From positions 1,798,001 through 1,862,000 of the forward strand of contig NZ_JBEGIK010000001.1 of the NCBI RefSeq assembly GCF_040675855.1: a stretch of 64,000 nucleotides of DNA, in the 5' to 3' direction. The DNA comes from Microbacterium sp. LWH3-1.2. Lineage in GTDB: Bacteria; Actinomycetota; Actinomycetes; Actinomycetales; Microbacteriaceae. The notes beneath the pieces were generated by a model. The model was not told the origin of the DNA, ran no database searches, and worked only from the letters and a program-made list of their open reading frames with translations. The translations under genes were made by a program, and so were the position numbers. Of this stretch, positions 63,146 through 64,000 are shown piece by piece. Positions within the stretch are counted from its first letter, which is position 1. The number at the start of each line of letters is the position of its first letter.

Positions 63146-63547
63146 ATGACCGATATCGACTGGGATGAGCTGCGCGCCGCGGCGACGGACGCGATGCAGC
63201 GGGCGTACGCTCCGTACTCGCGCTACAAGGTCGGCGCCGCGGCACTCGTGACCGACGGGCGCATCGTCACCGGGTGCAACGTCGAGAACGCGTCGTACGG
63301 CATCAGCCTCTGCGCGGAGTGCGGTCTCGTGAGCGAACTCGCGAACTCGGGCGGCGGAAGCCTCGTGGCGTTCGTGTGCGTCAACGGGCACGGCGACACG
63401 ATCATGCCGTGCGGCCGCTGCCGGCAGCTGCTGTACGAGTTCGCGATCCCCGGCATGCTGCTCGAGACGGTGTCAGGCATCCGCACCATCGACGAGGTGC
63501 TGCCCGACGCGTTCGGGCCGCGCGACCTCGAGGAGGCGGCGCGATGA
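63146..63547 (+). CDS. cdd: Cytidine deaminase
   Basis: A 133-residue homotetrameric-type deaminase that converts cytidine and deoxycytidine to uridine products. The zinc site is complete: Cys56 and catalytic Glu58 in LCAECGLV, and Cys89/Cys92 in MPCGRCRQLL. The usual CAER is CAEC here, so the Arg that neutralises the zinc thiolates in many small Cdd enzymes is replaced by Cys. YAPYSRYKVGAAAL near residue 21 is the substrate loop. It overlaps the phosphorylase gene by ATGA and belongs with the nucleoside transporter. Confidence 0.94.
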   Translation: MTDIDWDELRAAATDAMQRAYAPYSRYKVGAAALVTDGRIVTGCNVENASYGISLCAECGLVSELANSGGGSLVAFVCVNGHGDTIMPCGRCRQLLYEFAIPGMLLETVSGIRTIDEVLPDAFGPRDLEEAAR

Positions 63548-64000
63548 CCGCTGTCGAGGCGTTCGACGCGGTCGACGTCATCCGCGCGAAGCGCGACGGC
63601 GGGGCAGTCCCCGAGCCTGCGCTCCGCTGGATGGTCGACGCCTACACGCGCGGCTACGTCGCCGACACGCAGATGGCCGCCTTCGCGATGGCGGTGCTCC
63701 TCAACGGGATGACGCGCGACGAGATCCGCGTCATGACCGACGCGATGATCGCATCGGGGGAGCGGATGAGCTTCGCGGGCCTCGGCAAGCCGACCGTCGA
63801 CAAGCACTCCACGGGCGGCGTCGGCGACAAGATCACGCTTCCTCTTGCGCCACTCGTGGCGAGCTTCGGCGTCGCCGTGCCGCAGCTGTCGGGCCGCGGG
63901 CTCGGCCACACCGGCGGCACGCTCGACAAGCTCGAGGCGATCCCCGGCTGGCGTGCGGCACTCTCGAACGACGAGATGTTCGCGCAGCTGCGCGATGTGG
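63544..64000 (+). CDS. deoA: Thymidine/pyrimidine-nucleoside phosphorylase (3' part missing)
   Basis: The first 152 residues of a phosphorylase that splits thymidine, deoxyuridine or uridine to base and sugar-1-phosphate. The N-terminal FDAVDVIRAKRDGG and the pyrimidine phosphorylase signature region GLGKPTVDKHSTGGVGDKIT (about residues 80-99) then SGRGLGHTGGTLDKLEAIPG (about 119-138) are clear. It is translationally coupled to cdd. The frame is open at base 64000. Confidence 0.93.
   Translation, partial: MTAVEAFDAVDVIRAKRDGGAVPEPALRWMVDAYTRGYVADTQMAAFAMAVLLNGMTRDEIRVMTDAMIASGERMSFAGLGKPTVDKHSTGGVGDKITLPLAPLVASFGVAVPQLSGRGLGHTGGTLDKLEAIPGWRAALSNDEMFAQLRDV

Overview
The window looks like a piece of chromosome from a high-GC Gram-positive actinobacterium of the Microbacteriaceae, most likely Microbacterium or a close relative. 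The grounds are very high GC with strong G/C third-codon bias, dense operons with ATGA/GTGA/TGATG overlaps, frequent GTG and TTG starts, a RamB-type regulator beside GTP-dependent PEP carboxykinase, an actinobacterial paa cluster with a TetR-type PaaR, and hairpins built from the motif ACGGATGC-GCATCCGT. I see no rRNA, tRNA, CRISPR array, integrase or transposase.

Positions 1-21,600 are an aromatic-catabolism island. It starts with a homoprotocatechuate-type module: an HpaE-like dehydrogenase cut by the window edge, an FCD-GntR regulator, an unusual FAH-RraA fusion, and a divergent MFS/MHS transporter. The phenylacetyl-CoA pathway follows: PaaR, then paaF-paaH-paaZ-paaI, then paaABCDE-paaG. 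Both paa promoters carry PaaR-like palindromes. No paaK or paaJ lies in the window. Next come a ThDP decarboxylase of unknown substrate, a NIPSNAP-like protein, an IclR regulator divergent from a 3-hydroxybenzoate 4-monooxygenase (MobA family), and a succinate-semialdehyde-type dehydrogenase.

Positions 21,600-36,600 are mixed housekeeping and accessory genes: an atypical dodecin, a tiny zinc ribbon beside a frameshifted gene, an AlkZ/YcaQ-type glycosylase, RamB divergent from pckG, an ABC exporter with its own small HTH regulator, a three-gene ABC-2 exporter operon followed by a frameshifted membrane-protein remnant containing an 18-G tract, a TetR-SRPBCC-DUF4166 operon, and an MHS transporter.

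Positions 36,600-64,000 hold an FMN-riboswitch-controlled ribD-ribE-ribBA-ribH operon; a SorC-type regulator divergent from glpD-glpK; an Fpg/Nei glycosylase; a GNAT acetyltransferase; a DUF559/Vsr-like nuclease gene bracketed by related inverted repeats; trpS, an exonuclease III and a YihY protein; sdhCDAB; a secreted GH10 xylanase; manC; and a nucleoside uptake and salvage operon (BMP lipoprotein, double ATPase, two permeases, cytidine deaminase, pyrimidine phosphorylase running off the end).

The most interesting signals lie between or across the genes. (i) A short motif, (A)CGGATGC[T/C]GC or its complement, recurs dozens of times. It occurs singly inside genes, where it forces otherwise rare GAT, GCT and GCA codons, and as inverted pairs forming terminators, which is how DNA-uptake sequences behave in other bacteria. 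(ii) A family of 44-77-nt inverted-repeat elements has arms that differ from element to element. One sub-family brackets the DUF559 nuclease gene.
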